DNA from: Hibiscus mutabilis
Taxonomy: Eukaryota > Streptophyta > Magnoliopsida > Malvales > Malvaceae
Length of the DNA: 64,000 bases
Reading direction: 5' to 3'
Assembly (NCBI GenBank): GCA_019671005.1
Contig: CM033747.1
Coordinates: 23,897,188 to 23,961,187, forward strand
Position 1 is the first letter of the stretch. Every line of letters starts with the position of its first letter. The notes beneath the pieces are model-generated. The model was not told the origin of the DNA, ran no database searches, and saw only the letters and a program-made list of their open reading frames with translations. Positions 12,330 to 24,624 of the stretch are shown here, piece by piece. The position numbers and the translations under genes were made by a program.

Positions 12330-13894
12330 TTAAAAAAAGAAAAGTATGGGTGTTTTAAAACAAAAAGGTAATTGGTGATGTGATAAGGAGAGAAAAGGAA
12401 ATGGGATATTTTTGGGAGAGAGAAAAAATAGAGGGAAAGAGAGAAAAAGTAAGGGAAGAGGCTTTGAACCCCGATCTATGATCGAAGCTGCCGTGCACGA
12501 AATCATCGGCACCATTGGAAAGGTCTCGTCGAGAGGAGTACAACGGTAGTTGCCGCATCATCATCCGAGTTGCCATTCGTCAGAGTAAGAAAGATAAAGT
12601 TTTGAGAGAAGCTCGTTCAGTACGTTCCGGTCGTCACCACCATAAACGGAGGCCATTGACAGAACCAGTGGCAAGAGAATAGTGAGACTGAAGCTCGCCC
12701 ATTCGACCACTAAATAAGGGCTCATGCGCCGCCCCTGTGAGTGGGCGTGCGCCAGCCCAGGTAGGTGCATGTTGAGCCCGAGAGTCGTTCCACACCGGAT
12801 CTTACACTGTCGATTTAACGTGTGCTCAGCCATACTGGATCATATCACGCGAGTGCACCATCTTCCACATGCACTTGCTGTACTTGATCATGTACCTAGG
12901 GTTCACCCAGCTTATTGTGCACCTGCGCCGCACTAGATCGTCCAAGGGTTGACCAGACTGTTGGCCGGTAACGACCGGCCATTGACTTTTTCTAAGGGAC
13001 CCTACCCCAAAGGTTTCTTGATGTTCTGGATTTATTGGCGCAGTCCGTTTTGCCAAATTCAAACAAGGTAAGCTATTTTTACGTATTTGACCTTGTAAAT
13101 GGTATAAGAGATACATGGAATTAACGTATTTTCATATTTGATTTTATATGAGGATTATTTGGGTTTGGATAGCGGATCAAGTAAAATATTTGAGATTCTT
13201 GGGTGAGGATTTTAAGGATGTCAGCTTAAGGTTAGTACACCTCAAACCCCGAAATGTTTCATGAGCATTATAAGTATAATTGCTTTGTATGTTAGTGGCT
13301 GCAAATTAGAAGATGAGTAATAAGCATGTGTCGATAATGATAGTTCGAGGCTTGGTAATTATTGAGATGCTTGGTGAGCTTGAGAATGTTTGAGTATGTT
13401 ATGAGCTTTGGAGACCATATAGAATTGTCTGAATATATGTATAATTATCTGATTGTATGATTGGTTGACTGATTAATATATGATGATGCCTTGTATGTTA
13501 GCTGAATAAATTAATATGTTCAATTGAATATGGGTTAGAGAAAATACTGATAAATATTTGATTAAATAGGTAAAAAGCTGATAAGTGGTAATAATAAATT
13601 AAATACGCTAGCAACGTAATTTAATGACTTTCATAAGCTTTAGGGACCTAATAGGCGTTATAACACCTTAATTTAAAGGAATTGTATGGACCCGTGAGTT
13701 GGGTACCGGTACGAGCTTTGGTTGTACTGGTAAGCGATTAGAGTTATATCGGTACGAGTGAGACCATACCGGTACTTATGGAAATTAGGAATTTCCAGTA
13801 AACTAATTGGTAGCAGTACACGTGTGAGTACTGTTGACTTTTTGAATTTAAAAGTATTGACGGTGGTTTGAAAGGGGAGAGGCTTTATTAGAGA
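12330..13894 (+). repeat. LTR-like sequence, copy A
   Basis: This shares an ordered series of landmarks with 15903-17220: a GA-rich start with AGAGAGAAAAAGTAAGGG; CCGTGCACGA; TTGACTTTTTCTAAGG followed by CCCTACC; and TTAAGGTTAGTACACCTCAA. Short TATCGGTAC-type motifs follow. It looks like part of a chromovirus-type LTR. Short ORFs across it are not conserved between the copies and were not called. The other end is hidden by the solo LTR inserted at 13895. Confidence 0.6.
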
Positions 13895-15902
13895 TGTAAC
13901 GACCTAGATTTTCAAGTCAACAATGGGCGTTGACTCGGGTCTTAGACTGACACGTCGAGTCGGATGTTCGAACCTTGTTGGGCCGAGGTGTTGGGCTTTA
14001 TGAGAGTCTTGTGGTATCGATACCCATTATTCCTTTGTTTGGAGAGGCTTTCGCGTATCGATATAATATGGTAGGGGTACCGATATGGGTTGAGATTGAT
14101 ATGGGGCAATTTGAGTATCGATGCTGAGTACCGATACGGGGGAAGATCTTATCGGTACGATTAGACGTTCAATTCTTTCGAACCTGAGTTGAGTATCGGT
14201 ACTTGAGGATGAGTACCAGTACCTGGTAAGGCGTACTGATACTCATGTAGGAGTATCGATACTCGTAGAGCAATCTGCCCAAAAAATATGGGGTTGAGTT
14301 TGAGGGCTCTATAATTCGTGGTAAAGGGTCCGGTGAGTCCTTAAAGGTATAAAACAAATCATAAAACTATGAAATCAAGGTTGATAACCCTATATGGATA
14401 AATAGCTTGGTAATTATTGAGTAGATCACTCATATTAATCACTATAGGGATTCGAAGTAGATCGGTTATTGCTACGTGGAAGGCTGGGGTCCTTGTTGTG
14501 TGTTGAAAGGACGCCCATATAGGCTGGTTACCATGAATAATAAGATAATCTAACGAGAAATACGTAAATGAATCCTAAAGACATATATTGATTATTGTAA
14601 CAAACGAGTTATGCCTTGGGGCATTGGTAGTGGTTGGTTGGGTACCTTTTATCTTTTGGCGAGATATATTGATGCTCTAGGGAGCATGTGTTAACATATG
14701 TGTCTTGATTAGGAATCCAGATGTCTTAGAGTTAGTGCAAGGGCACTTATATAAGGGGATGGGTACTCTAGGATATGTGATCGAGTACATCCGTCGTATC
14801 CATGGGCTATGTGATATGGATGTGGTTAGAAACCCATAATTGGGCTATGTGATCATGATATAAAAATACAACTCGGGGGCTGTGTGAGCTCGAGTAACTC
14901 GAAGGGCTATGTGATCTCGAGTAACCTGATTGGCTATGTGACCTCAGGAAAAGACTATTTGTGGCTTTTTTAATCCAAGTATGTCTAGGATGTATCTGTG
15001 GCTATAGTGATCCGAATATGATCATAACCCGATGACTATGTGATTACGGGTAACTCGACGGCTGTGTGAGCATAGAAAAAATAGAAGGGCTTCGTTGGCT
15101 ATTAGGAAATGTATGTTAATTACGTTGTTGTATGGATAATAAATGTTGGCTATTTTACCCTTGGGCTATGTGATCAGGGTAAGATTTGTTACTCGACGGG
15201 CTGTGCGAGCTCGAGTAACTCGAAGGGTTGTGTGATCTCGAGTATGGGCTATATAACCCTTAGGCTATGTGATCAGGGTACGCGACATAACTCGATGGAT
15301 AGTGTGGCCTCGAGTATGGTAAGCCTGGGATGGCTTGGTAGTCTTCTTATATAATAGTAGTATCTTGAGACAGTTGTAAGTTCTAGCTAGGATAGGCTAG
15401 AAGATGATCCTTAGATGTTGAGAAGCCTTTTTGTGCACTCTTAATTATATTATCATGCATGCTTGTTTTATGATATTCATGAATTGCGATAGAGTAGAAA
15501 TGTACCACAGAGCTTTGTTAGCTCAGCGTGCGGAATTATGGTTTTTCCGTGCGTAGGTTGATAGGTTACTTTTGAAGGAGCACGTCGAGGAGGATTTCCA
15601 TACACCGAGCCAGATTCAAAGTACAGTACTTGATGTTTAGTTTAGACTGATTGTATTCATAGGACCTTACCACAGTCGAGTCAGTATATTATTTTGATTT
15701 ACTACTATTTGGCCAAACGGTGTATTTTATTTGGAACTTATATTTGTAAACCCTTTTAATTTCTTTATCTACGTGGATTTTATGGAAATAGATCGTTTTG
15801 AGAATTGCCAACTTGCGGTTTTAAAGTGAGAAATTTTGATGGGTTAGTTTTGGGTGACCCGAATGTGATGCTCTGGATCCGGGATGGGATTGGGGTATTA
15901 CA
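13895..15902 (+). mobile_element. Solo LTR, 2.0 kb, chromovirus type
   Basis: It starts TGTAACGACC and ends GGTATTACA, with a 5-bp direct repeat AGAGA on each side (13890-13894 and 15903-15907). The right flank is GA-rich, so the duplication could partly be chance. It contains GTATCGATAC-like motifs (13990-14260), a tandemly repeated block (about 14880-15300) and GAGCTTTGTTAGCTCAGCG (15512-15530), a landmark seen again in copy B. There is no internal coding region, so this is a single LTR left by recombination. The plus orientation is inferred from landmark order. Confidence 0.75.
14880..15300 (+). repeat. Degenerate tandem repeats inside the solo LTR
   Basis: The phrases GGCTATGTGATC and CTCGAGTAACTCGA alternate repeatedly with variable spacing. 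Similar short repeats, with unrelated sequence, occupy a comparable place in other LTR families of the window. Confidence 0.75.
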
Positions 15903-18353
15903 AGAGAGAGAGAAATGGTGGAAGAGAGAAAAAGTAAGGGGAGGAGTTTTAAACCTCGATTTGTCACCGTTCAGAACGCCGTGCACGACATCACCGTTGT
16001 TATTACCTTTAGCTTACCGAGACAAACTCATCGATAGTCCTCTTGCCATCGTCGCCACCACCACTCATCGGGGTGAAGCCTAAAAAGATTCGGAGTAGTT
16101 GAAGCAGCATGAACCGTCGTCTTCTGTTAAAGGGCGAGGACACCATGATGTTTCACAGCTCGAGAAAGGTCAATCTAGAGCTTTTTGTGCCGTCCGACCG
16201 CGCGTGGGCATCGTCTTGGTGGTTGAAGCCATTAAAGCTGAGCTAGGCTAGAGCCGAGCTACATTGACTTTGAGTTGTTGATCGAGCTATTGACCGAGTT
16301 GTTGACTTTTTCTAAGGAACCCTACCTAAGGGTTTCTAGATGTACTGAGTTTGTTAGCACAGTCTGTTTGACCAAATTCGAACTCGATAAGATGTTTTTA
16401 TGTATTTGACCTTTTGGTTTAGTTAGTGAATAAGGTTAATTAATATTGGTGGTATTCATATATTTATGAAGATTGTTCGAGTTCAAATATCAGATCAAAA
16501 GGAGTGTTTGAGGAGCTAGAGTAAGTATTTATCGATAATTTCTTAAGGTTAGTACACCTCAAACTTCTATTGCTTTATGAGAATCATAAATGTGATTGCT
16601 TTACGTGTTAGTATCTGCAAAATAGGTAGACGATGAATATGCATGTTTGGAGACCGATAACACGAGACTCGATATCTGTGTGAGGCATGATGATGCTGTA
16701 ATTATGATGAGACTCAAATATACTTTAGAGACCGTGTAGGGTCATTTGAGATGCTTGTGTAATTATTTGACGACTAGTTGAATGATTGATAATTGTGATG
16801 CCTTATATGTTTGTTCGAAATGAATTAACATGATTTGATAGAAGTTGTGTGTAAGAGATAAATAATGATAATATTCTAATAAATGGTCATAAAGTCGGTA
16901 ATTAATATTAATTGATTTAATGCGTTAGTAAACTAAACCTAATGACTTTCATAAGCTTTAGGGATCGAATAAGCATAGTAATATCATAATTCGAGGGAAT
17001 GGTTTGAACACGTGAATATGGTATCCGTATGAGCTTTGACCCTATTGGTACCGATTAGGGGTCGTATCGATACGGGTCGACCCATATCGATACTTGTAAA
17101 AATCTAGGATTTCCACTAAGCAATATCTGTATCGGTATATGTGTGAGTACTGGTACCCAATGTACCATATCGATACTCGTATTTGAGTACTGATACCCAC
17201 TAAATAGAATAATCTATAACGCTAATAAAAAATAGAAATTGACGTGGGATATTAATGAGATAATATGTATTAATAGAGATAATTAATGAGGATGATTAAT
17301 GTACACTTCTATAATAATAAATAACTTGGTAAACGTTAGGTGACTCGATGGTAATAGCAACCGTAAGGATCCTTGGTGGATCGTGTGATGTTGTACGCTA
17401 TGTAGTAGACGTGTCTTTGCTATGTACTGATATAGATACCTAGATGGTTGGGTCACCTTTGATTGTTGGGATACAAATACCTTGTGTGAGAAAGAGTGTG
17501 TTGCAATACCATGGTTAAAGATTCCTAAATATAGGATCTCGATGCTTAGTGGATGCGGGCCTCATTTGACGATGCTTGATGAGTAATTCCGAGCATGGGT
17601 GCATGATCTCGATGCTTAGTAGTTGCAGACCTCACCCCATAGAGTGTATGATCCCGATGCTTTGTGGACGCGAACCTCACTCAAAGTGTATGATCCTGAT
17701 GCCTAGTGGACGTGAGACTCACTCCAAATTTGTGGTATGACTTTGTGTACTTTTTCTCGATTGATCTAGAGAGATCCCGAGTATGGTTAGGCCTTGTGTG
17801 CCATGCATTGATGATTGCTATGTTGAGAGCATGTGTTTAGGCAACTAGTGGTAGCGCCACGCATTTATTTATCTCTTCTTTTTTGCTCGTACTAGCTTGC
17901 ATGCTTACATTTATGATTAACATGAAGTGTAGTAGAGTAGATGTGTACCACTGAGCTTTGTAAGCTCAGCGCTCAGAATCGTTTTTTCGTGCGTAGGTTG
18001 ATCGTCAAATCATGGGATTGAGAAACACTGTCAGTACGAGATTCTAACATGTAGTGATTTTTAGAGTACGGTACTTGTGTTTAGTGGGCTATGTATTCAT
18101 AGGGCCTTAAGAGATAGAGTCTGTAATCCTTATTTTTTTTGAAATTGTATTAATCAAATCGAATGTTCAAAATGCTTTAAATTAAATTAGAGCTCATTTG
18201 TAACGTTTTAATCATATATATATATATATATTCAATTGTTGGCTTTAGATGTTTTCAGAAAGTATTTTATTTGGGCTAAACCAAGTTGAAGAATTTTCTG
18301 GTAATAAGTTGGGCTTAAGGCCCAAATATAATATTCGGGTTGAGGGTGTTACA
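15903..18353 (+). repeat. LTR-like sequence, copy B, ending in GGGTGTTACA
   Basis: The first 1.3 kb parallels copy A. It continues through GTATCGATAC-like motifs (17020-17205), a degenerate repeat built on GATCTCGATGCTTAGTGG (17535-17740) and GAGCTTTGTAAGCTCAGCG (about 17955), and ends in a standard chromovirus LTR terminus near 18353. A (TA)n run lies at 18214-18232. Copy A and copy B joined without the solo LTR would give one LTR with a 1.3 kb internal duplication, or two adjacent LTR fragments. Confidence 0.6.
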
Positions 18354-18506
18354 ATATGTGTCTAGCTCTTTTGTGAATTTGAGATTTTTTTGATTAATGA
18401 TTGATTGTTGGGTTTTTAAAGTTAAGCACCTATTTCGACAAAAATAAAACTTTATCATATATTTTATCCAAAAAATAGTTTAGGAACCTAAATGTTAAAA
18501 ATAAAA

Positions 18507-18976
18507 GGCATAAAACCAAAAAATACCCCCAATGTTTGACTGAATAGTCACTTTGACCCTATTTTTTTGGAGCAATCCAGCCCTCAACGTTTCATTTTGG
18601 GTCAAAATGACCCCTCTGCATATGAAAATTGTTAGAAATCTGACGGTAAACAGTTTGAAATGACTTGACAAAAAAATAAGTTAGCAGAAAAAATTATTTT
18701 ATATTTTATATAATTTTATAAAAAATATTTTTTGACTGATGTACATTTTTTCAATTCAACACAATGCCTATATGATATTGCAATGTCAGCGTGCTCTGCC
18801 ATATGAGTTTGTCACACCATTTCAAGCCATTTATCGTCAGTTGACTGACAATTTTCATCCGCAGAAGGGTCATTTTGACCCAAATGAAACATTGAGGGTT
18901 GAATTGCTTAAAAAAATAATAGGGGCCAAAGTGACTATTCAATTAAACGTTAGAGATATTTTTTTGGGTTTATGCC
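18507..18976. mobile_element. Mutator-like MITE, 470 bp, with exact 9-bp target duplication
   Basis: Terminal inverted repeats of roughly 125-150 bp begin GGCATAAA at the left and end TTTATGCC at the right. Internal matches include CATTTTGGGTCAAAATGACC against its complement near 18870. The flanks carry the perfect 9-bp direct repeat AAAATAAAA (18498-18506 and 18977-18985), the length expected for Mutator-superfamily insertion. The ORF across the right arm is a by-product of the inverted repeat, not a gene. Confidence 0.88.
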
Positions 18977-19106
18977 AAAATAAAACACTTGAAGCGCTTA
19001 TTTTATATTTAAAACTACACCAAAATTAACGATCTATTAAAATATGAGTTATATTTTGATATGCAGCCCGTGTATTTTTTTACACAATCATTCTTTAAAA
19101 TCTAAA

Positions 19107-19215
19107 ACGTAAAACCCTAACGCTAACATCCTAAACTCTAAACCCTAAATTTTAAATTCTCAACACTCCAACCTAAATCCCTAAGCTCTAAACTAAATTC
19201 CTAACCCCTAAATTT
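19107..19215. repeat. Degenerate telomere-like CCCTAAA repeats
   Basis: Phrases such as AAACCCTAACG, TAAACCCTAAATTT and CTAACCCCTAAATT follow each other, resembling the plant telomere unit CCCTAAA with many changes. It lies 450-560 bp upstream of the ARL1 start and may act as telo-box-like promoter sequence or be an old interstitial insertion. Confidence 0.55.
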
Positions 19216-19666
19216 AATAAGCACATGTAAACATTTAGTTTACATGTACAATGTATCAAAAAAAATTTCTCTTAAAATATTATCCATCCAAAATTCCTAA
19301 CAAAAATATTTATCAAATATACATTTAAAAATTATAAAATAGCATTAGAAGTCTTGTTATTAACTTAGAACTAGTGTGATTAGCAAAATATTTTCCTAGG
19401 CTTGTTTTTACATGGCGCAAATAAGGTCTATGTTGCCTTTGTTCACAAAATTCTTCCAAAAAAGGGTGTGCAAGTACTAGCTGGCTTTGCATTTCTCACC
19501 CCCTCCACTTTCCCAATTCTCAAATTTACCCTTCTCGAAATCTCAGCTCCTCTTCCAAGCAGGCCCTCTCCTTTTGTAGAGGGAGGAACTCCATAGGAGG
19601 TGCTGCTTTGAAGATCTGATCCAAAGTTCATGCACCCAGAGAGTAATTCTTTCTATATTTAACGAC
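19216..19666 (+). promoter_or_regulatory. Presumed promoter and 5' UTR of the ARL1 gene
   Basis: About 450 bp between the telomere-like patch and the ATG. The pyrimidine-rich stretch 19490-19570 looks like a plant 5' leader. No clear TATA box was identified. Confidence 0.4.
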
Positions 19667-22600
19667 ATGGGCATACTGTTTACAAAATTGTTCTCTTCAC
19701 TGTTCGGAAACAAGGAGGCTCGAATCCTTGTTCTCGGCCTTGACAATGCCGGCAAAACCACCATTCTCTGTATTGCTTCTCATCCCTCTTCCTTTTAATG
19801 TTTTAAGCGCTACCCATTTTTTCATATCGGGATTTATGAAATGGGTATTTCGAATTTTTTGATAACATTGCAGATCGGCTCCAGATGGGTGAAGTTGTCT
19901 CCACGATACCGAGTTAGTCGTTCTTATTCAATTTTTGTCGTTTCTTCTTTTGTTGGTAGGGGGATTATTGAGAATTTTGATATGTTATGGGGGGAGTTAG
20001 AATCCAAAAGTTAATGTTTTTCAAATTAGCAGATCAAAGGCTTCTTCAATATTTGATTTGTTCTTATGGTGCAGCAATTGGGTTTAATGTCGAAACAGTG
20101 CAGTACAATAACATCAAATTTCAGGTTTGGGATTTAGGTATGCGGACCAGTGTTCCTTGATCTACATCTTAACATCTAGCAATGTTCTGCAATTTTGATT
20201 ATATATACGTATCGATTGATTGTTTTAAGGTTGAAGAGATTGGGAAAAACACAACACAATAATCATATTAGGGAACACAATATTTTGCGACTTTAAATCT
20301 TCTATTTCTTATATCCAAGACTTCAAAGAATGTAATTTTGGCTTTTGTTACTTTAAATCTTAATGCTATGAAATAGCCATATTTGGCTCTCGACCCACAA
20401 TTCACATGATTCTTTTACCACTAGTCTATATCTTTATGTATCTGTTCTAAGTATCTCTTGTGTGAAACCAGCATGGTAAGTAACAATTTGAAGCAAGTTT
20501 ACAGAACTATGTGCTCTTTGTCATCAGGGCATTACTTTTTTGAAGCTGGGTAAAATAAAGCTTTCACTTTTTTGGAGACATTAGGAACTATGTAAAGTTA
20601 ACTTTGTCTGCTAGTTCAAATTGAATTTCTTGAACCTTACTTCTTTTCCTATGCAATTTTGCTGTTATTCAAAGCCATTGGACTTTCGTCAAAGTATCCC
20701 CTTGTGGAATTTTAATCCTAGTATTAGACTGAGATTGAATACATTGTTTTGAAAGTTTGATTTCTTTTATCGTTTTGGGCTATTAGGTTTTATTGGTCAA
20801 ACATAGGTGATGTTAACTTCTTGTCCTGATGACATCTTTATCGTTTATTGATGCAGGTGGACAGACAAGTATCAGGTAACTTTCAGACATACAACTTTTG
20901 TTTGCTTAGGTTGTTTTTGTTCTTTATTATTTAAGTTGCATTTTAGGGGCAACTCTTTCGTGAAATGTTTTGGTGTCCTGAAGCTCAATGTAAAATTATG
21001 CCTTTGTGCATCTATGACAGGCCATTGGCTACTTGGACTATATAATAGAGCTAATATTGTTTTGCTCTTCGAATTTGTACAATACACAATGTGTTCTGTT
21101 AATTGCATTAAAGATAAGGTATATGTCGTATATAGTTATATACCTGTATTCATTTTATTGTGACTGGTTATGATTAATGTTTGATGCTTAATGAAAGAAT
21201 CATTTTGCTACTTTAGTTGTACTTTTTATACTTATTCAGCTACTTGAACCCGATGTAGTAACTGTGTGATTGGATATAGTTATAACATATATTTACTTTT
21301 AATGTTATTGAACTCATTGTTGCTAACAATCGGCTAGAATGAACATCTTCAAAAGGCCACAACAAGTTACACGAAACCATCTTAGTCCCTCCTATACATT
21401 TGAGAGGGACTATCTAAAACTGCTTTTACTGTACAATCTGAACCTATATTTTAAGGCTCTTGTATATTAACATTTAAATGTTCTTGGAAATGCCTTTTTT
21501 TTACTTTTTGGGCATCAAACCCACCTACTTTGAGTCTGTCATGCCATTTTAATATTGTCATGGTTTCCTCTCTTTACGCCACTCTTGTAACGAGGACGTG
21601 TGATTGAATTGATGCCTGCTATTCCAGGTTGTTTCACTGTCTAAAGGTTGTACAGTAAAAGTAAAATAAAGTTTAGCGTCCCAGTGTATTCATGGGAGCT
21701 AAAAAGATAGCTAATTCTATTCACGTTTTAGTGTATGATTTATTATCGTTTGCTCATTCTATTCAAGTTTTATTGAATGGCTTATATATTGTTTATCTAC
21801 ATTCACTTAATAACATGTTGCTTCCAGAAATAGATCACCAGCCTAGTTTCTTATTTCCTTTTGCTCCGCAGGCCATATTGGAGATGCTACTTTCCAAATA
21901 CTCAGGCCATAATCTATGTTGTTGATTCAAGTGACACAGATAGGCTGGTGATAGCTAAAGAAGAATTTCATGCAATCTTAGAGGTAAATTCATCAAGATA
22001 TATTTCGTTATATGTTTGTAGTCCATAAAATATCCCATGCTGTGAAGATGACATATGAATCATTTGCAGACTGTTGTTTTAAAAGTTTGACAAAAGAAAA
22101 AGAAGGATGCTTGAAACCTTTCTATTTCCTTTCTGCCCCTCCCCCTTGCGTTTTATTTCAATAAAGTTAGCTTCATTTTTTAAATGGTATTTCAGGTTTT
22201 TAGTCTTGCTGTATTTCTCTTCCTTTCATGTATTTTATATATTTCTGTGAAGTCAAATTTAGAGGATGTCTTTGTCTACTTGTCATTCATTTCCCTTGTA
22301 AAAGATATGAATTGAGAACCACGGACGTGATGGAACCCTGTTCGTACCGGTGTCTGACACGGTCATGCCGTCGACATGCTGGAATACGTAACAGATACAT
22401 TGGAATATGGGAAAGTTAAAAAGAAAACATGGACACAATCAATTACGTCCAGACACGGATAAGGTGAAGAGATTGAGAATGTCATGGACTGTTGAAATAT
22501 GAAAAAGAAAAAAAGGTAAAGCAGATGCAGTGGCTGAAGAAAGTGAAAAAAATTAAGCAGCGGGGAGAAAGAAGGAATGAAGTAGAGATATTTTTTAGTG

Positions 22601-24077
22601 GTTATTTTAATCAGAAGTTGGGCTAGGGCTAAAAGGTTTAAAACCCGAACTTTAAAGTATTAATTATTTTTCATGGAATAAAAATATTTTAAATAAATAC
22701 TACTAATAAAAACTATTTTTTTCAAATGCTTTATTTAAAAAGAATTTTGATAAGAAAAATAAAGTATTAATTATTTTTCATGGAATAAAAATATTTTAAA
22801 TAAATACTACTACTAATAAAAACTATTTTTTCAAATGCTTTATTTAAAAAGAATTTTGATAAGAAAAATATAAATAAAATTTAATGTTAATTGTTGTGTT
22901 TTATCCTTATTTTTAAAAAATTGTCATGTTGCGATGTATGTGTTGTGTTGTAGCCTTATTTCGTAGGTCTGTGCTTCATAGGATTTAAAGCAAACCTTTT
23001 TTTCCCTTTCACTATCAGCTAAGATGACTGGTTTATACATCTGTAATGAACTACTTCTGCATGGTGTTTACAACATTTTCTTTTTACTTGTCAATGCTCG
23101 ATTATATGTTTTGATGCTTCTTCTGTAATAGTTTGTGTGAATCTTTGCAGGAGGAGGAGCTAAGAGGAGCAGTGGTGCTTATTTTTGCAAATAAGCAGGT
23201 TGGTTCTATTTTTTTTTCTTATTTCTTCTTGGAGCTGGGGTAGAACAAGTTCTTTTTCTTATGTGTGACGTTGAGCAAAAGCTGATTATGAGCATGGTAT
23301 TAGAACTTAGAAGCCCTTGTTGCAAAAGGAAATAATATCCAGTTTTTTACTGGGGAACATGTATTTAAGAGTGAATTTGGATTTGTTTACTATAGATATT
23401 GAGGACGAACATGTCATGTATAAACTAATCATGAATATGAACATCTTCAAGAATTCTATTGCTCAAATTAGTGGTAAATTTGCAATCCAAATCCATTATT
23501 TCAAATTTAAGTTCCCAAACACATCCTCAAATAATTTTACCTGGGAAAAGAGGAATAATTTTTTCATTTGGTGGTCAAATATTGTAAGCCGCTTTGATTG
23601 CTTTTTTATATATGGATTTTTCTTGTAACTAATGTCATATTTTTGGAGCATACAGGATCTTCCAGGCGCACTTGATGCTGCTGCAGTGACAGAGGCTTTG
23701 GAGTTGCACAAGATAAAAAACCGCCAATGGGCGATTTTTAAAACTTCAGCGCTTAAAGGTGAAGGCCTTTTTGAAGGCTTGGACTGGTAGGTTTTGGATC
23801 ACATGTAATTCGTGTTTTTCTCGAACTTGATTGGCAAAATTCAATGTTTACAATATATAATGCTGCCGTTGCATGAATTTATTAATAACAACTTCAATTC
23901 TCGTTTCATTTTTGTAAATTCTATCAGCTCCTTGCAAAATCATATTTTCAAGATAGAAAACATCACTGAGATGCATTTTCAATTCTCTTTTATTTTTTCT
24001 TTGACTGTCTTTCTTAAATCCAACTTATTTTTCATCATTGTAGGTTGAGTAATACACTTAAATCGGGAAGTGGCTAA
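19667..24077 (+). CDS. ARL1: ADP-ribosylation factor-like GTPase ARL1, eight exons, complete
   Basis: Small Arf-family GTPase, known in plants and other eukaryotes to act at the trans-Golgi in vesicle traffic and golgin recruitment. Exons are 19667-19769, 19874-19912, 20075-20137, 20857-20875, 21872-21983, 23151-23198, 23656-23786 and 24044-24077. All introns are GT-AG. The 549-nt frame is unbroken and codes 182 residues, the standard length. Visible features are MG at the N-terminus (Gly2 is the usual myristoylation site), the P-loop GLDNAGKT (24-31), switch I region with PTIGFN (47-52), switch II WDLGGQ (66-71), NKQD (126-129, split by intron 6) and SAL near 159. The TVQYNN stretch and the C-terminus ending LKSGSG match ARL1 rather than the ARF1 class. 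Exon 4 is only 19 nt. Introns 4 and 5 are about 1.0 and 1.2 kb and hold only repeats. The gene appears functional. Confidence 0.96.
22310..22460. other. GC-richer patch in ARL1 intron 5, possible transposon scrap
   Basis: The stretch contains GTGTCTGACACGG and CCAGACACGG, unlike the AT-rich intron around it. Such repeated ACACGG phrases suggest a small transposon remnant, but no terminal repeats could be defined. Confidence 0.25.
22654..22870. repeat. Two-copy tandem repeat of about 107 bp in ARL1 intron 5
   Basis: AAAGTATTAATTATTTTTCA begins at 22654 and again at 22761, and nearly the whole unit is repeated. The copies differ by a CTA insertion and T-run length, so this is a recent local duplication. 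Confidence 0.9.
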
Positions 24078-24624
24078 CTCTTGGTCCGAAGAATTAGAAG
24101 CTTGCGAATTTCTGGGGAATCATGTTTGTTCGGTATGATCTGTTAGAAAGTTGAGGCCTTGCGAATTTACGGCTTTCTGATTTTGATCTTTTCTTTGTTA
24201 AGTAACTAGTAGACATGTAAAATTTTTGTTCATTCTTAATTGATTCTACATTATGTGCTTCCATAGGGAAGCTGATAAAATCTTAACTTTTCAAACTTGC
24301 GTTTGGAAACATAACATGGCTTCTGATCAAATAAGTGTATTTCATGGCAAATTTTGTGTACAGTGTTTGATTCAATTTTCTTAAATTATTAAGGCAGTTA
24401 TCGATATAATATTATTTTACGTTTATATATTATATATATAAATAATTATATTTATTCAACATGAAAGTAACTGCATGTATTTGTTTTTTAATTGTGTATA
24501 ATTGAATAAAAAAAGTTTCATGTGTATATTTGTACAGAATAAAAATTCATGTATGACATTGCACATTTAATCAAAGTTCATGTATAACGAAATTCTTCTC
24601 CCTTAATATTGAGGAATGGCTCTT
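24078..24624 (+). other. ARL1 3' UTR and downstream flank
   Basis: Ordinary AT-rich sequence with no ORF. No single polyadenylation signal stands out. Confidence 0.5.

Noticed and set aside
18739..19029. 96-residue plus-strand ORF
   Set aside because: It lies mostly in the right arm of the inverted-repeat MITE. It is a by-product of the element.
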